Shown: positions 1-8,513, counted from the first letter of the stretch. The stretch is DNA of 64,000 nucleotides from an uncultured Clostridia bacterium (GCA_904419945.1 CAJFTM010000004.1:1-64000); one strand, 5' to 3'. Made by a program: numbers and translations. The notes: generated by a model not told the origin, from the sequence alone.

Positions 1-132
1 CAATTCCCGAAGTATTGCCCCGATCTCCAATCGCTTCTCTTCATAGAATACTTTTCGCCTGTATTTCGGGGCAAACACTACATGATACTTGCAATTCCAC
101 TTTGTATGTGCTAAACTTTTTATGTCATCCAT
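1..132 (-). CDS. tnpA: IS200/IS605-family transposase TnpA, N-terminal fragment (cut by window edge)
   Basis: Only the first 44 codons lie in the window; the gene runs off the left edge. The start is an ATG at 132, preceded on the minus strand by a strong AAAGGAGG ribosome site about 8 bases upstream. The protein begins MDDIKSLAHTKWNCKYHVVF and continues with a APKYRRKVFY segment, the diagnostic N-terminus of the small Y1 (HUH) transposases of IS200/IS605 elements. These excise and insert single-stranded DNA. The catalytic HUH motif and tyrosine would lie outside the window, so activity cannot be judged. The AT-rich composition differs from the neighbouring GC-rich genes, which fits a mobile element. 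Confidence 0.9.
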   Translation of the reverse strand, partial: MDDIKSLAHTKWNCKYHVVFAPKYRRKVFYEEKRLEIGAILREL

Positions 133-257
133 TTGGATGTCCTCCTTTTGATTCTTAGTTTGCAACTGCCGGGTCGCAACTCTATTATATCAAAAGGAGT
201 TTTTATTTCAACATTTATCGCTAAAGCTCTTTTCAACCCCGCGACTATCGCGGGGTT
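1..257 (-). mobile_element. Left end of an IS200/IS605-type insertion sequence (partial)
   Basis: The tnpA start is preceded by about 100 AT-rich bases and then a perfect 9-bp hairpin, AACCCCGCG-ACTAT-CGCGGGGTT, at 235-257. IS200/IS605 elements have no terminal inverted repeats; they carry a subterminal hairpin near the left end that the transposase recognises. I infer that the element boundary lies between this hairpin and the terminator of the adjacent glycoside hydrolase gene at 268-302. The exact cleavage site cannot be fixed without the right end. Confidence 0.65.
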
Positions 258-267
258 TTTGGTATAC

Positions 268-302
268 AAAAAAAGGGGCATCCACGCGGATACCCCTTTT
301 TG
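268..302 (-). terminator. Intrinsic terminator of the GH3 gene
   Basis: On the minus strand, a stem AAGGGGTATCC with loop GCGT and partner GGATGCCCCTT is followed by a run of T. It lies 17 bases past the stop codon of the glycoside hydrolase gene and also shields the insertion sequence from read-through. Confidence 0.85.
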
Positions 303-318
303 CGAAAATATTTGTAAA

Positions 319-3300
319 TTACGAATTTATATGATCCGCTTCCCCGGCTCTTCTGCGGCGGCGGACGTCGTAAGCGACCCATACCGCCAGAGCGACGGCG
401 AGCACGCCCACGGCGACATCAAAGGCGATGATCGCGGCCTGCCACCATGCGAGGCCGTAGACGATGATCGCACCCGGCGCGACGCCCTGCATAAAGTTGG
501 AATTGGCGACCGTGTAGCACATATTTTTGTACGCCGTGCGCATCGCCTGGCGCGAAGTGGCGCTGCCCGTATCGGCAAAGGATTTGCCGAAAGCCAGCTG
601 CATATCGGTACCGGCGCGCACGCCCTCGTCGGCCGGCATATAGTCATACAGGTTGAAATCGGAAATCGCGACGCCGCGGAACGCCCATTCGCCGCGCAGT
701 ACCTCCGTCATGAGCGCATAGCTGCCGCCCGCCCAGGTCCCGCCGATACGGTTGAAGGAGGACATGATCGCCTTCAGCCCGGGCATCGTGACCGTCGAGA
801 CCGTGCCCTGGTCATCGGAGATATACTTCATTTCGGTGGAAGTATTTTCGACGACATACTGGAAGGGCTTGAGGTAGATCTCGCGGATGGTCTGCTCGGT
901 CGCCCAGACGCACTGATTCGTCGTGCGCTTGATCTCGGTATCGTTGAGGGCGAAATGCTTGACGTATGCGTAACAGCCCTTGTCCGCCGCGCCCTCGATG
1001 ACGGCGGCGCCGATGACGCCACTGAGGTAGGCATCTTCGGAATAGTATTCGAAATTGCGGCCGGAGAAGGGCGAACGATGGATGTTCATTGCGGGGCCGT
1101 ACCAACCGCTGTACCCGTTGACGATGGACTCCTCGCCGATGGCGTCGCCCATCTTGCGGGCAAGATCGACATTCCACGTCGAGGCGATGACGACCTCCGA
1201 GCAGTAAGCGCAGCAGCCCGTCGAGCCGAACAGCGAAGAGAAGCCCTGCGGCCCGTCAAAGTCCTGCGTGCGGCCCTTGCCGAGGGACGCGATCTCCGGC
1301 GTATTGTACGCACAGGAAGCGAGCGCCTGTGCGGCGAGGTCGGTATAATCCGCTTCGGTCAGCTGATCGAGAAAGTCGTTCCAGATCTCTTCGCCGTAAC
1401 CGACGCCGCGCATATCCGAAAGGACGAGCCCGTTCTTTGCGCCCGTTACGGGCATCTGCGCGCCCTCATCGACCAAGTCCGCTGCCGGATCGAAGATCTT
1501 CAGCTGATCGGCGACTGTTTCGGTGATCGTTTTCCCGTTCTGCTCGTAGGTCAGAACGATCTGTTTGGCCCGCAGATCCGCCTCGGTGGGCGCCGTGGGG
1601 AAAGTCCCCGCAAAATCGGCGCGGCTCATCGGCAGCGCATAGCCCTCCGTCGGCGTATCCTTGAAGATCGCCGAAACGTCGTTGAACCGATTGACGGCGG
1701 GCTGTTTTTCGAAGAGGATCTCGCCGTCGGCAACGGTCGTGACTTCGGTATAAAATACGTCGTTATTCACCGTAAAGGTGTACGTCTTGTCATCGCCGGG
1801 GAGCACGGTATGCGAATCAGCGCGCAGCGTGAGGGTGTATTCCCCCCTTTCGAGCACATAGCCGCCGCCCTGCACCTTGCTCCCCTTATAATCGTAGCTG
1901 GCCATGTCGTTGCTGTCGACCGAAAGGGTGACCGTCTGCGTCTTGCCCGGATCGATCATCGGCGTCTTGGCAAAGGCGCCCAGCACGACGGAAGATTTTT
2001 CGATGCCGCCCTCGGTATACGGAGCGGAATAGTACAGCTGCACGACCTCTTTGCCCGGCACGTCGCCGGTATTTTTGACGGTGACGGCGGCGGTGACGGT
2101 ATCGCCGCTGCGGCTCCATACCGCCGTCTGTTCAAACGTCGTATAGCTGAGGCCGTACCCGAACGGATAGACGACCTCTTCGTCATAATCGATAAAGCCT
2201 TCTTCCGCCGCCGTCTCATAGTAACGGTACCCGAGATAGATCCCCTCCTCGTACTGGGTGGTGAATGCGGCGCTGATCGTGCTGTCGCCGGGAGCCACGT
2301 CTCCCGCGCCGATATCGCTGTACTGGTCGACAGACGCGGTATTGACAAAGGTAGGATCCTTCGTGAAATCGGCGGGATAGATATCGACCGTGCGGCCGGA
2401 AGGATTGACCTCGCCGGCCAAAATATTGCCCAGCGCATCGAAACCGGTGGAGCCGGGGCCGCCGACCCACAGGATCGCGTCCACACCCGCATCCGCTTCC
2501 AGCTCCCCGAGTTCCAGGATATTGGACGAATTGATGATCACGATCGTATTTTCGTAATTGTCTTTGCAGAATTTGAGCCAGTTCTTTTCATAGGTGCTCA
2601 GCTCGAGCTGATGCTGCCCGGGCACATACGTTTCGTATTCCGCTTTGGCGGTGCCGCTCTTGACGGCATCGGCAAAGGCCTTGCTCCCGGCGGCGTCGCG
2701 CAGCAGATCGCTGGACAGGTCCCAGCCCTCGCCGCCCGCGCGGGAAATGACGTATACGGCCGTATCCCCTGCGACCGCAAAGGGTTTGGCGCCCGAACCG
2801 TCGTTTGCGACCTCGCCGATCAGCCATTGCGACTGCTCGTACTTGTCCATGACGATGGCGCAGCGGGCGTATTTATCCTTTTCCCGTCGGAAATAATCGT
2901 ATGAGGCGCTGTCCATCTTGAACCCGGCCTGTTCGATACCCGTATACGGGGAAACCGCCGTACTGACGTCGACGTTGCCCGAACCGGACCCGCCGTACAG
3001 CGGATCGACTGCCCCGCGCCCGATGAGGCTGACCGTCGTATCGGACGCCTTCAAGGGCAACGTACCGTTGTTTTTGAGCAGCACGAAGCCCTCCTCGCAC
3101 AATTCGCGGGTGACATCTTCTCCGTTTTTGAGCGCGCCCTCTTTCGTCGAGAATTTCGGCTGATAATAGTTGGTATCCCAATTTTCGGTGCCTTCGATCG
3201 CGACGGATGTCGCCTTCCCGCGCCCCAGATAGGTAAATGCGAGCGACTGCACCATCGGAATATTGGCGGCGACGGATAAAGCGATCGCCACGGCCAACAA

Positions 3301-3354
3301 AAACGCCATAACGGAAATCAGGACGATATGCAGCTTTCTGAGTTTTGCTTTCAT
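319..3354 (-). CDS. Membrane-anchored glycoside hydrolase family 3 protein with swapped domain order
   Basis: This 1011-residue protein is probably a beta-glucosidase-type enzyme acting outside the membrane. It has a hydrophobic segment at about residues 9-31 and a second one near 965-1000 followed by RRRRR, so both ends look membrane-anchored. The domain order is reversed relative to most GH3 enzymes. The alpha/beta sandwich domain comes first (LLKNNGTLPL near 93, PFGYGLSYTTF near 398), then a fibronectin-III-like part, then the TIM-barrel domain (NIHRSPFSGRNFEYYSED near 760, YVKHFALND, and AISDFN near 897 with the likely nucleophile Asp). A few GH3 glucosidases of rumen bacteria such as Ruminococcus and Butyrivibrio show this swapped order. 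The substrate is unknown. The start ATG at 3354 has AGGAGG just upstream. It is divergent from the serpin gene. Confidence 0.88.
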   Translation of the reverse strand: MKAKLRKLHIVLISVMAFLLAVAIALSVAANIPMVQSLAFTYLGRGKATSVAIEGTENWDTNYYQPKFSTKEGALKNGEDVTRELCEEGFVLLKNNGTLPLKASDTTVSLIGRGAVDPLYGGSGSGNVDVSTAVSPYTGIEQAGFKMDSASYDYFRREKDKYARCAIVMDKYEQSQWLIGEVANDGSGAKPFAVAGDTAVYVISRAGGEGWDLSSDLLRDAAGSKAFADAVKSGTAKAEYETYVPGQHQLELSTYEKNWLKFCKDNYENTIVIINSSNILELGELEADAGVDAILWVGGPGSTGFDALGNILAGEVNPSGRTVDIYPADFTKDPTFVNTASVDQYSDIGAGDVAPGDSTISAAFTTQYEEGIYLGYRYYETAAEEGFIDYDEEVVYPFGYGLSYTTFEQTAVWSRSGDTVTAAVTVKNTGDVPGKEVVQLYYSAPYTEGGIEKSSVVLGAFAKTPMIDPGKTQTVTLSVDSNDMASYDYKGSKVQGGGYVLERGEYTLTLRADSHTVLPGDDKTYTFTVNNDVFYTEVTTVADGEILFEKQPAVNRFNDVSAIFKDTPTEGYALPMSRADFAGTFPTAPTEADLRAKQIVLTYEQNGKTITETVADQLKIFDPAADLVDEGAQMPVTGAKNGLVLSDMRGVGYGEEIWNDFLDQLTEADYTDLAAQALASCAYNTPEIASLGKGRTQDFDGPQGFSSLFGSTGCCAYCSEVVIASTWNVDLARKMGDAIGEESIVNGYSGWYGPAMNIHRSPFSGRNFEYYSEDAYLSGVIGAAVIEGAADKGCYAYVKHFALNDTEIKRTTNQCVWATEQTIREIYLKPFQYVVENTSTEMKYISDDQGTVSTVTMPGLKAIMSSFNRIGGTWAGGSYALMTEVLRGEWAFRGVAISDFNLYDYMPADEGVRAGTDMQLAFGKSFADTGSATSRQAMRTAYKNMCYTVANSNFMQGVAPGAIIVYGLAWWQAAIIAFDVAVGVLAVALAVWVAYDVRRRRRAGEADHINS

Positions 3355-3422
3355 GATGAGTTCCTCCTGCCAAAGGCGCCGAACGCCCCTCGGCGGGCGG
3401 CCCCTCTTCTGCGGGATAGTAT

Positions 3423-3464
3423 GCGCGGTTCCCTCCGCCGCATACGCGGCGGAGGGAACCGCGC
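3423..3464. repeat. Perfect 19-bp inverted repeat in a divergent intergenic region
   Basis: The arms 3423-3441 and 3446-3464 are perfectly complementary and separated by ATAC. An AT-rich stretch ending in seven T follows on the plus strand. The repeat lies between the GH3 gene and the serpin promoter, where no upstream gene needs termination. It would sit in the GH3 leader RNA, so it may be a leader hairpin, or a site blocking antisense read-through into the serpin promoter. Confidence 0.7.
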
Positions 3465-3500
3465 AGATAAATTTTTTTCAAAAAAGAAGGAAATCGGTGA

Positions 3501-3529
3501 GTAAACAGAGCGGATGAACCGTTTTATAA
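3501..3529 (+). promoter_or_regulatory. Sigma-A-type promoter of the serpin gene
   Basis: TAAACA, a 17-base spacer and a perfect TATAAT. The predicted start near 3536 leaves a leader of about 100 bases before the serpin ATG. That leader holds a CTCCCGCGCCCGGGAG-type hairpin. Confidence 0.6.
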
Positions 3530-3636
3530 TAGGAAGAGCCCCTCCCGCGCCCGGGAGGAGCCGCCGCGGGGGCGGAGCGCCACCTTTCTCTGTCTCCGCG
3601 GCGATCTTCCCGATCCCTAAAAATAAGGAGGAAACG

Positions 3637-4959
3637 ATGATGAAAAGGCTGGGCAAATTCTTTGCCGTATGTTCCTGCCTGCTGCTGTGCTGTACGGTCC
3701 TGTTCGGCTGCGCCGGGCGGGCGGACCTGCTGGGCGCGCCGAAGGGAACGCCCGAAACCCTCTCGCGCACCGAACGGGAGAGCGAAGGGCTGGCCGCCCT
3801 GCAGGAGAGTTCTGAAGCGTTTGCCGCCCGCTTTGCAGCCGCCGCGTATGCAGCGCAGGCGGGCCGGGGAAATATGGCGGTCTCTCCCCTGTCCGTCTAC
3901 ATGGCTCTGGCGATGGAAGCGGAAGCCGCCGCCGGCGCGACCCGCGAGGAACTGCTGGACGCGCTGGGCACCGATGCAGGGACGCTGCGCGAAAACTTTG
4001 CGCTCCTCTACCGCTCCGCCTTTTTTGAAGGAGAAAAGCAGAAAGCACTCCTGTCCAACTCCATCTGGCTGGCGCAGGAGCTGCCCGTACAGCAGGCGTG
4101 CGTGGACACGCTGGCAGAAAAGTACTTCTGCCGTTCCTATCATACCGACTTTGCGGGCGACAGCGAGGGCGCCAACAGGGCGATCCGGCGGTTTGTCAAA
4201 GAGCAGACGAACGGATTGATCGACCAAAACTTTGAACTGCCCGCCGAGACGTATTTTGCCGTCATCAATACCCTGTACCTCAAAGATCTCTGGAACGGAG
4301 CGGGGAACGACCTGCCCCTCACCGAAGAGACCTACACCTTTGCCCAGGCGGACGGCTCCGCGGCGGAGACGCAGCTGATGCGCGGATACTATGCCTCTGG
4401 CAGGCCGCAGGCGGGCGAACACTTCTCTTACTTTTTTGCGGAGACGGAGGGCGGAAACCGGCTGCTCTTTCTCCTGCCGGACGAGGGATATTCCGTACAG
4501 GACGTCTTCACCGAGGGAAATATTGCGGAGGCGGTCGCCGCCGATGACTACGGCGACTACAATGAGGAAAAGACGGTGCACTACAACACCCGCTGCCTCT
4601 TCCCCGCCTTTGCTGCGACGTACAACGCGGACGTGTGCAGCCTGCTGCGCGAGCATTTCGGCGTGAATGCGCTGTTCGACGACAGTGTCTGCGACCTCTC
4701 CGCCCTGTTGGGCAGAGCGAGCGGGGAAGGCACCCCCTATGCCTGCACGGGCATCGCCCACGTGACGAAGCTGGAAGTAGACCGCGGCGGCATCGAAGGG
4801 GCGGCAGCGACGGTCGCCGCCGACGGAGCGACGTCGGCAGAGCCGATACCGACGGAAGAAGTGTACCTCGACTTCGTCGTCGACCGCGCCTTCGGGTTCG
4901 CGATCGTGGACGGCAGCGGCAACACCCTCTTTTCGGGCGCAGTGGAAACGCTCGCCTAA
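3637..4959 (+). CDS. Lipoprotein serpin (serine/cysteine protease inhibitor)
   Basis: The 440-residue protein starts at ATG 3637, behind AAGGAGG. It has a lipoprotein signal peptide ending in LFGC, so it should be lipid-anchored on the outer face of the membrane. The body matches the serpin fold: SPLSVYMALAM near 80, SNSIWLAQ, a NTLYLKDLWN strand, and the C-terminal signature VDRAFGFAIVD. The reactive-loop hinge is GGIEGAAATVAADG near residue 384. It is rich in small residues, as an inhibitory serpin needs for loop insertion. The loop has Ala, Thr, Ser, Asp and Glu but no Arg or Lys, so a trypsin-like target is unlikely; the P1 residue cannot be fixed. Serpins of gut bacteria inhibit host or competitor proteases; that role here is inference. 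Confidence 0.9.
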   Translation: MMKRLGKFFAVCSCLLLCCTVLFGCAGRADLLGAPKGTPETLSRTERESEGLAALQESSEAFAARFAAAAYAAQAGRGNMAVSPLSVYMALAMEAEAAAGATREELLDALGTDAGTLRENFALLYRSAFFEGEKQKALLSNSIWLAQELPVQQACVDTLAEKYFCRSYHTDFAGDSEGANRAIRRFVKEQTNGLIDQNFELPAETYFAVINTLYLKDLWNGAGNDLPLTEETYTFAQADGSAAETQLMRGYYASGRPQAGEHFSYFFAETEGGNRLLFLLPDEGYSVQDVFTEGNIAEAVAADDYGDYNEEKTVHYNTRCLFPAFAATYNADVCSLLREHFGVNALFDDSVCDLSALLGRASGEGTPYACTGIAHVTKLEVDRGGIEGAAATVAADGATSAEPIPTEEVYLDFVVDRAFGFAIVDGSGNTLFSGAVETLA

Positions 4960-4999
4960 GGGCCGTTTTGCCAAAAGCGGAAACAAATGAGTATTCGGG

Positions 5000-5033
5000 G
5001 GCGCCCCGCCGCACGGCGGGGCGCCTTTTTTTT
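5000..5033 (+). terminator. Intrinsic terminator of the serpin gene
   Basis: Perfect 11-bp stem GGCGCCCCGCC, loop GCAC, partner GGCGGGGCGCC, then eight T. Starts 41 bases after the serpin stop codon. Confidence 0.92.
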
Positions 5034-5052
5034 GCGCACCCGCCCCATTTTG

Positions 5053-5081
5053 TTGCGTCTTTTTGCACTTTGTGAGATAAT
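5053..5081 (+). promoter_or_regulatory. Probable promoter of feoAB
   Basis: TTGCGT, a 17-base spacer, GATAAT. A GC-rich hairpin (GCCGCC...GGCGGC near 5101-5121) follows in the leader. I see no clear Fur-type operator. Confidence 0.5.
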
Positions 5082-5137
5082 ACACCTGAAAAAGTTCTAC
5101 GGCCGCCGGCGAGCGGCGGCACACACAGGAGAAGAGT

Positions 5138-5371
5138 ATGCAGCTGAGCGAAGCAAAGACGGGGCACTCGTACATCGTGGAGACGATCGACCTGCCCTTT
5201 GAAATGCAGCGGCATTTGGAGGCACTGGGCATGACGGACAAGACGCCTGTCTCCGTGCTCAACCGCAAGGGCAAAGGCATCCTCATCATCAAACTGCGCG
5301 GCACGCGGTTTGCGCTGGGATACAACGTGACGAAAAACATCGGGGTGAGCGAAGCAGATGGATGCGAATGA
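5138..5371 (+). CDS. feoA: FeoA, ferrous iron transport accessory protein
   Basis: A 77-residue SH3-like cytoplasmic protein with the family pattern LPFEMQRHLEALGM, then KGKGILIIKLRGTRFALG. FeoA assists the FeoB ferrous iron permease. It starts at ATG 5138 behind AGGAGAAG. Its last codons overlap the start of feoB by 14 bases, so the two are translationally coupled. There is one FeoA and no FeoC. Confidence 0.92.
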   Translation: MQLSEAKTGHSYIVETIDLPFEMQRHLEALGMTDKTPVSVLNRKGKGILIIKLRGTRFALGYNVTKNIGVSEADGCE

Positions 5372-7406
5372 AATGACCATCGGGTTCATCGGCAACCCCA
5401 ACTGCGGCAAGACGACGCTGTTCAACGCCTACACGGGCGCCAACCTGAAGGTGGCCAACTGGCCGGGCGTGACGGTGGAAAAGGTGGAGGGCACCATCCG
5501 CGACCACGACACGAAGATCCGGCTCGTGGATCTGCCCGGAACATACAGCCTGACCTCCTACACGATGGAAGAGACGGTCGCGCGCAACTTTATCCTCAGC
5601 GACGAGGTGGACGTGGTCATCAACGTGGCGGACGCCTCTATGCTCGAGCGCAGCCTGTACCTGACGCTGCAGCTTCTGGAGCTGCAAAAGCCGGTCGTAC
5701 TGGCGCTGAACATGATGGACATCGTGACCAAGCGGGGCATGGAGATCGACATGCACCGCCTGCCCGAGATGCTGGGCATCCCGGTGGTGCCCGTCTCCGC
5801 GCGCAAGCGGCGGGGGCTGGACATCCTGCTGCACGCCGCCATCCACCACAAGGGACACACCGCGCCGGACACGCTGGTGCATGAGCACACGGAAATTTCG
5901 CACCACCGGCACGACCACCACAAAGAATTTGCGATGGTGTATTCGGACGAGATCGAGGATAAGATCGATGCCGTGATCGCCGCGCTAGATGCAAAGTACC
6001 CCGACCTCGTGAACAAGCGCTGGCACGCGCTCAAATTGCTGGAACGGGACAAGGAGATCAGCGAAAAGTATCCCGTCGATCTTCCCGACGTGCTGGACAA
6101 GAGTTACGAATCGGAGATCATCAACCAAAAATACGACTTTATCGACGAGATCATCCGCGAGGTACTGGTACACAAGCAGCGGCAGGACCGCCTGACCGAG
6201 GCGCTCGACCGGGTGCTGACCCACCGCATTTGGAGCATCCCCATCTTCCTCGGCGTGATGGCGCTCATCTTTTTCCTGACCTTTTTCGTGGGAGACGCGA
6301 TCAAGAGCGTATTCGAACTGGGCATCGGCTGGCTTTCGGACGCGGCGAGCGGAGGGCTGGCGAGCATCGGCGCGAGCGAGATCGTCGTTTCTTTGGTGGT
6401 GGACGGCATCATCGCGGGCGTGGGCACGGTGATCACCTTTCTGCCCAACATCCTCATCCTCTTTTTGGCGCTCGCCTTCCTCGAGGACAGCGGCTACATG
6501 GCGCGCGTCGCCTACGTGATGGAAGGGATCATGAGCAAGCTGGGCCTCTCGGGCAAGGCGTTCATCCCCATGCTGCTCGGGTTCGGCTGTACGGTGCCCG
6601 CCATCATGGCGTCCCGCGCCTTAGAGAACAAGCGCGACCGCTTTAAGGTGATGCTGGTCACGCCCTTTATGAGCTGCAACGCGCGCCTGACGATCTACAT
6701 CCTCTTTGCGGAGATGTTCTTTGCGCAGTACGCGATGATCGTCGCCTATTCGATGTACCTGATCGGCATCGTCGTGGCAATCGCCGTGAGCGCGGTCATC
6801 CACCTGTTCGACCGCAAAAAGAGCGCCAACTACCTGATCATCGAGCTGCCCGAGTACAAGCTGCCCGACGCGCGCACCGTAGCCATCTACGTGTGGGAAA
6901 AGATCAAGGACTACCTCGTGAAGGCGGGCACGACGATCCTTGTAGCGACGCTGATCATTTGGGTGCTCCTCTACTTCGGCCCGCAGGGATTCGTGACGGA
7001 CATGGGCGAAAGTTTTGCCGCCTATGTGGGGAAATTCCTCGTACCCGTGTTCCTGCCCATCGGGCTGGGATTCTGGCAGATCGTCGTCGCGCTGATCGCG
7101 GGCATTTCGGCAAAGGAAGTGGTCGTATCCAGCTGCGCGGTGCTCTTCGGCATCGTCAATGCGAGCTCGGCAGCCGGCATGGAGAGCTTTGCCGCCGCGC
7201 TAGGGGGGATTGGCTTCGGTTCGCTCAACGCGCTGTGCCTGATGATCTTCTGCCTGCTGTACGTGCCCTGCGCCGCGACCATCGCGACCATCCACAAAGA
7301 ATCCAAGAGCTGGGGCTGGACCATCTTTACCGTCCTCTTCCAGCTGCTCGTCGCCTGGATCGTGACCTTTGCCGTCTACCAGATCGGCAGTCTCATCGTC
7401 GGTTAA
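5358..7406 (+). CDS. feoB: FeoB, GTP-gated ferrous iron transporter
   Basis: 682 residues. The N-terminal GTPase domain has G1 GNPNCGKT at 12-19, G3 DLPG at 58-61, G4 NMMD at 118-121 and a G5-like VSA near 146. The membrane part begins near residue 285 with two Gate-type halves (GFGCTVPAIMASRAL and SAKEVVVSS). Between the G domain and the membrane core lies a His-rich stretch at about residues 163-189 with ten histidines, which could bind metal. I chose ATG 5358; an in-frame ATG at 5373 is the alternative and would remove the overlap with feoA. The pair imports Fe(II) under low-oxygen conditions, as expected for an anaerobe. Confidence 0.95.
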   Translation: MDANEMTIGFIGNPNCGKTTLFNAYTGANLKVANWPGVTVEKVEGTIRDHDTKIRLVDLPGTYSLTSYTMEETVARNFILSDEVDVVINVADASMLERSLYLTLQLLELQKPVVLALNMMDIVTKRGMEIDMHRLPEMLGIPVVPVSARKRRGLDILLHAAIHHKGHTAPDTLVHEHTEISHHRHDHHKEFAMVYSDEIEDKIDAVIAALDAKYPDLVNKRWHALKLLERDKEISEKYPVDLPDVLDKSYESEIINQKYDFIDEIIREVLVHKQRQDRLTEALDRVLTHRIWSIPIFLGVMALIFFLTFFVGDAIKSVFELGIGWLSDAASGGLASIGASEIVVSLVVDGIIAGVGTVITFLPNILILFLALAFLEDSGYMARVAYVMEGIMSKLGLSGKAFIPMLLGFGCTVPAIMASRALENKRDRFKVMLVTPFMSCNARLTIYILFAEMFFAQYAMIVAYSMYLIGIVVAIAVSAVIHLFDRKKSANYLIIELPEYKLPDARTVAIYVWEKIKDYLVKAGTTILVATLIIWVLLYFGPQGFVTDMGESFAAYVGKFLVPVFLPIGLGFWQIVVALIAGISAKEVVVSSCAVLFGIVNASSAAGMESFAAALGGIGFGSLNALCLMIFCLLYVPCAATIATIHKESKSWGWTIFTVLFQLLVAWIVTFAVYQIGSLIVG

Positions 7407-7457
7407 AACATCGCCCGGACGGGGGAGGAGCGGGCTTCGCCCCTTTCCGTTCGGGAA

Positions 7458-7505
7458 AGAGCGGGCGCGCATCCGGGACCGGATGCGCGTCCGCTCTATT
7501 TTTTT
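7458..7505 (+). terminator. Intrinsic terminator of feoAB
   Basis: A long stem AGAGCGG-GCGCGCATCC with loop GGGACC and complementary partner ends in CCGCTCT, followed by ATTTTTTT. Confidence 0.9.
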
Positions 7506-7541
7506 CTGCCCCCCCGCCCGAAACGGGAGGGCAAAAACGAT

Positions 7542-8183
7542 TCAGATCCCCTTGGCGAGGCTGGTCACCGCGCCGTGCAGGAAGGAGACATCCGCCAGGC
7601 GCAGGATGCGCACATCCCGCCCCCGCATCTCCGCCTCCGTCACGGATGCATTCGGCACCCAGGGGACATCCTTCATCTCTTCGAGAGGGATCCCCTGCCA
7701 TACGCACTGCAGAGCCCGCAGAAAGGCGGCATGCGTCGCGATGAGGACCGTCTTCCCCTCGTTCTCCGCGGCGATCTCCTCCACCGCGCGGACGGCGCGC
7801 CCCTGCAGCTGCCGGACCGATTCGCCGCCCGTGCAGCGCGCAAGTCCGATGTCCTCCCGCCACAGGGCGTAATCGGCGGCATATTCGCGGGCGATCTGCT
7901 CGACGGGCTTGCCCTCCCATGCGCCGCCGTCGATCTCGCGCAGCGACGCGCGCTTTCGAATAGTCAGCCCCGCCGCCCGTGCAAAGGGCTGCACCGTGGC
8001 GCAGGCGCGCTGCAAGTCGCTCGAATAGACGGCATCGACGGCGAAATTATGCCGTAAAAAGGCGCCGAGCGCCTCTGCCTGCCGCTCGCCGAGCGGCGAA
8101 AGGGGCACATCGGTCTGCCCCGTAAAAAAACCGCCCACATTGGACAAGCTCTGCCCGTGGCGGACCAAAATCAAATGGACCAT
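7542..8183 (-). CDS. Histidine phosphatase (phosphoglycerate mutase-like) family protein
   Basis: 213 residues with the family signature LVRHGQSLSN at the N-terminus (phosphohistidine in RHG), a second phosphate pocket Arg in SDLQRACAT, the acid residue in REIDGGAWEG, and the C-terminal IATHAAF histidine. This superfamily includes cofactor-dependent phosphoglycerate mutase, alpha-ribazole phosphatase and broad-specificity phosphatases. The short length and REIDGG..EG pattern favour a small-molecule phosphatase over a glycolytic mutase, but the substrate cannot be read from the sequence. It stands alone, downstream of the tRNA-Ala terminator. Confidence 0.85.
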   Translation of the reverse strand: MVHLILVRHGQSLSNVGGFFTGQTDVPLSPLGERQAEALGAFLRHNFAVDAVYSSDLQRACATVQPFARAAGLTIRKRASLREIDGGAWEGKPVEQIAREYAADYALWREDIGLARCTGGESVRQLQGRAVRAVEEIAAENEGKTVLIATHAAFLRALQCVWQGIPLEEMKDVPWVPNASVTEAEMRGRDVRILRLADVSFLHGAVTSLAKGI

Positions 8184-8330
8184 ATTTTGTTCCTCCCTTT
8201 TTCGGATGATGTCCTCCCCTCTTCCGCGTGCGGGGAGGCCGAATCTTACAACGGTGCGGAGACCTTGCGCACCTCCTCCCGCTTACGACTTTCCGCGCGC
8301 GGGGCTTCGCCCTCTGTTCCTTTCTTTCAT

Positions 8331-8371
8331 AGCAAAAAGAACCTGCATAAAATATGCAGGTTCTTTTTGCT
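8331..8371 (-). terminator. Terminator of the ferredoxin/tRNA-Ala unit
   Basis: A perfect 18-bp stem (8331-8348 with 8354-8371) has a 5-base loop and carries CTTTTTGCT at its 3' arm on the minus strand. The stem's upstream arm begins at the last base of the tRNA CCA end. The hairpin is symmetrical and could stop transcription from both sides. Confidence 0.85.
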
Positions 8372-8446
8372 GGTGGAGATAGTGGGAATCGAACCCATGA
8401 CCTCTTGAATGCCATTCAAGCGCTCTACCAACTGAGCTATATCCCC
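8371..8446 (-). tRNA. tRNA-Ala, anticodon GGC, CCA encoded
   Basis: 76 nt on the minus strand. Acceptor GGGGATA pairs with TATCTCC. The D arm is GCTC-AGTTGGTA-GAGC. The anticodon stem CTTGA/TCAAG encloses the loop ATGGCAT, giving anticodon GGC (Ala, GCC/GCU codons). The T loop is GTTCGATTC, and the 3' end is discriminator A plus encoded CCA. It follows the ferredoxin gene on the same strand with no promoter visible between them. Confidence 0.95.
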
Positions 8447-8513
8447 ATAGGCAAACTTTGACATACAAGGCTTGCGCGGGATCTCCCCGCGCAGCCCGTT
8501 TTGTCTGATTGGA

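Noticed and set aside
133-2904. 923-codon plus-strand open frame opposite the GH3 gene
   Set aside because: It is antisense to a clear GH3 enzyme, has an Arg/Asp/Gly-rich low-complexity product, and no family features. High GC makes such frames common.
3478-5340. 620-codon minus-strand frame across the serpin and feoA
   Set aside because: It crosses a strong terminator and two well-supported genes and has no recognisable domains.
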